Part shown: positions 4,985 to 6,058 of the stretch, piece by piece
Layout: each line of letters opens with the position of its first letter
Numbering within the stretch: position 1 is the stretch's first letter
Source: Bacteroidales bacterium
GTDB taxonomy: Bacteria > Bacteroidota > Bacteroidia > Bacteroidales > UBA932
Reading direction: 5' to 3'
Assembly: GCA_017548805.1 (NCBI GenBank)
Contig: JAFYZE010000203.1
Span: 1-6,058, forward strand
Length of the DNA stretch: 6,058 nucleotides
Program-made: the position numbers and the translations under genes
Notes under the pieces: generated by a model
The model's input: only the letters and a program-made list of their open reading frames with translations
Database searches by the model: none
What the model was told of the DNA's origin: nothing

Positions 4985-6058
4985 ATGCATATTTCCAACC
5001 GTTCGCAGAGCATGCAGAGTTCCCCGATCCGCAAGCTCGCCCCCTTTGCCGACGCCGCCAAGCGCCAGGGTATCCACGTTTATCACCTGAATATAGGTCA
5101 GCCGGACATCAAGACCCCGGTCTGCGGACTGGATGCCATGAAGGCAGTTGACCGCTCCATCCTTGAGTACAGCCCCTCGCAGGGCATGCTGAGCCTCAGG
5201 GCAAAGATGGTGTCTTACTATGCCGAATACGGTATAGACCTCAGTCCGGACGAGATCATCATCACGACCGGTGGCTCGGAGGCGGTTGAGTTTGCATACA
5301 TGGCCTGCCTGGATCCCGGGGACGAGATCATCGTCACCGATCCCTCCTATGCCAACTATATGGCATTTGCCCAGAGCTGCGGAGCCGTCATGAAACCGAT
5401 ACACACTTCCATCGAGGACGGTTTCAAGCTTCCGCCGGTGGAGCGTTTCGAGGAGCAGATCACGCCTAAGACGAAGGCCATTCTCATCTGCAACCCTAAC
5501 AATCCTACGGGCTATCTCTACACCAAGGAGGAGATGCGCCGTATCCGTGACATAGTGAAGAAGCACGACCTTTTCCTTTTCTCGGACGAGGTCTATCGTG
5601 AATTCATCTATTCCAAGGAGCCGTACATTTCGGCCTGTCATCTTGAGGGTATCGAACAGAATGTCATCCTGATCGACTCCGTGTCAAAGCGTTATTCCGA
5701 ATGCGGCATACGTATCGGCGCACTTATCACCAAGAACAAGGACGTGCGTGAGGCAGTCATGAAGTTCTGCCAGGCCCGCCTCAGTCCGCCGCTCATCGGA
5801 CAGATTATCGCAGAGGCCTCCCTCAGCACTCCGCAGGAGTATATGTCACAGGTATATGACGAGTATCTCGCTCGCCGTAACTTCCTGATTGACGGGCTTA
5901 ACCGTATTCCGGGCGTTTATTCGCCCATCCCTATGGGAGCCTTCTACACGATGGTCCGCCTGCCGGTCGAGGATGCGGAGGATTTCTGCAAGTGGTGCCT
6001 GACGGACTTCTCGTACAAGGGGCAGACCGTCATGATGGCTCCGGGCTCGGGCTTCTAC
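4985..6058 (+). CDS. Class I/II PLP-dependent aminotransferase, 3' end missing
   Basis: The first 358 residues of a fold-type I aminotransferase, which moves an amino group between an amino acid and a 2-oxo acid using pyridoxal phosphate in the cytoplasm. Visible landmarks: substrate-side loop HLNIGQPDI near the N-terminus; cofactor phosphate region GGSEA (96-100); NPNNPTG (170-176), with Asn173 as the likely cofactor contact; Asp201 and Tyr204 in SDEVYREF, which bind the pyridine ring; Schiff-base Lys235 in SVSKRYS; and phosphate-binding Arg243 eight residues later. Relatives are about 390-400 residues, so roughly 40 are missing, including the C-terminal carboxylate-binding Arg. ATG 4985 is chosen because conserved sequence (SPIRKL) begins close behind it; ATG 5012 (residue 10) is the alternative. 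The substrate cannot be told from this sequence: aspartate, aromatic or alanine-type activity are all possible. The terminator before it suggests it is unrelated to xylan use. Confidence 0.92.
   Translation, partial: MHISNRSQSMQSSPIRKLAPFADAAKRQGIHVYHLNIGQPDIKTPVCGLDAMKAVDRSILEYSPSQGMLSLRAKMVSYYAEYGIDLSPDEIIITTGGSEAVEFAYMACLDPGDEIIVTDPSYANYMAFAQSCGAVMKPIHTSIEDGFKLPPVERFEEQITPKTKAILICNPNNPTGYLYTKEEMRRIRDIVKKHDLFLFSDEVYREFIYSKEPYISACHLEGIEQNVILIDSVSKRYSECGIRIGALITKNKDVREAVMKFCQARLSPPLIGQIIAEASLSTPQEYMSQVYDEYLARRNFLIDGLNRIPGVYSPIPMGAFYTMVRLPVEDAEDFCKWCLTDFSYKGQTVMMAPGSGFY

Noticed and set aside
4952..5641. A 229-codon minus-strand open frame over the aminotransferase start
   Set aside because: It is antisense to a well-supported aminotransferase reading frame and shows no family features.

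Overview
The window looks like a piece of a Bacteroidales chromosome, probably a Prevotella-like or other plant-fibre-degrading gut or rumen bacterium. Four things point that way. The main genes encode GH10 xylanase–CE1 feruloyl esterase fusions of the type known from Prevotella ruminicola (Xyn10D-Fae1A). The regulator has a one-pass membrane / AraC-type layout typical of Bacteroidota. Promoter-like sites match the Bacteroidota -7 consensus TAnnTTTG. The start codons lack strong Shine-Dalgarno sequences. The genes are visibly GC-rich while the spacer at 2451-2750 is strongly AT-rich. The species cannot be named from this sequence.

Layout. 1-1740: the 3' part of a GH10–CE1 gene (copy A), cut by the window edge. 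1763-1798: a strong hairpin terminator that can serve both converging genes. 1818-2450, minus strand: a small membrane-anchored AraC-type regulator with no sensor domain. 2451-2750: a 300-base divergent control region with a promoter, short direct repeats, two hairpins and a possible 36-codon leader ORF that overlaps the next start codon. 2751-4898: a complete secreted GH10–CE1 enzyme (copy B), a paralogue of copy A in the same orientation. 4922-4953: its terminator. 4957-4964: a promoter-like box directly behind the terminator. 4985-6058: the 5' part of a class I/II PLP aminotransferase gene, cut by the right edge.

How the genes fit together. Both fusion enzymes should attack feruloylated arabinoxylan: the GH10 domain cuts the xylan backbone and the CE1 domain releases ferulate ester cross-links. 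The divergent regulator is well placed to control copy B and its own gene; this is inferred from position only. The aminotransferase is separated by a terminator and is probably an independent metabolic gene.

Most worth a second look: the unevenly diverged pair of paralogues flanking the regulator; the regulator with a membrane anchor but no sensor; the leader ORF with an ATGA overlap; and a Glu where CE1 esterases normally have the catalytic Asp. No mobile element, CRISPR array, tRNA or rRNA was seen.
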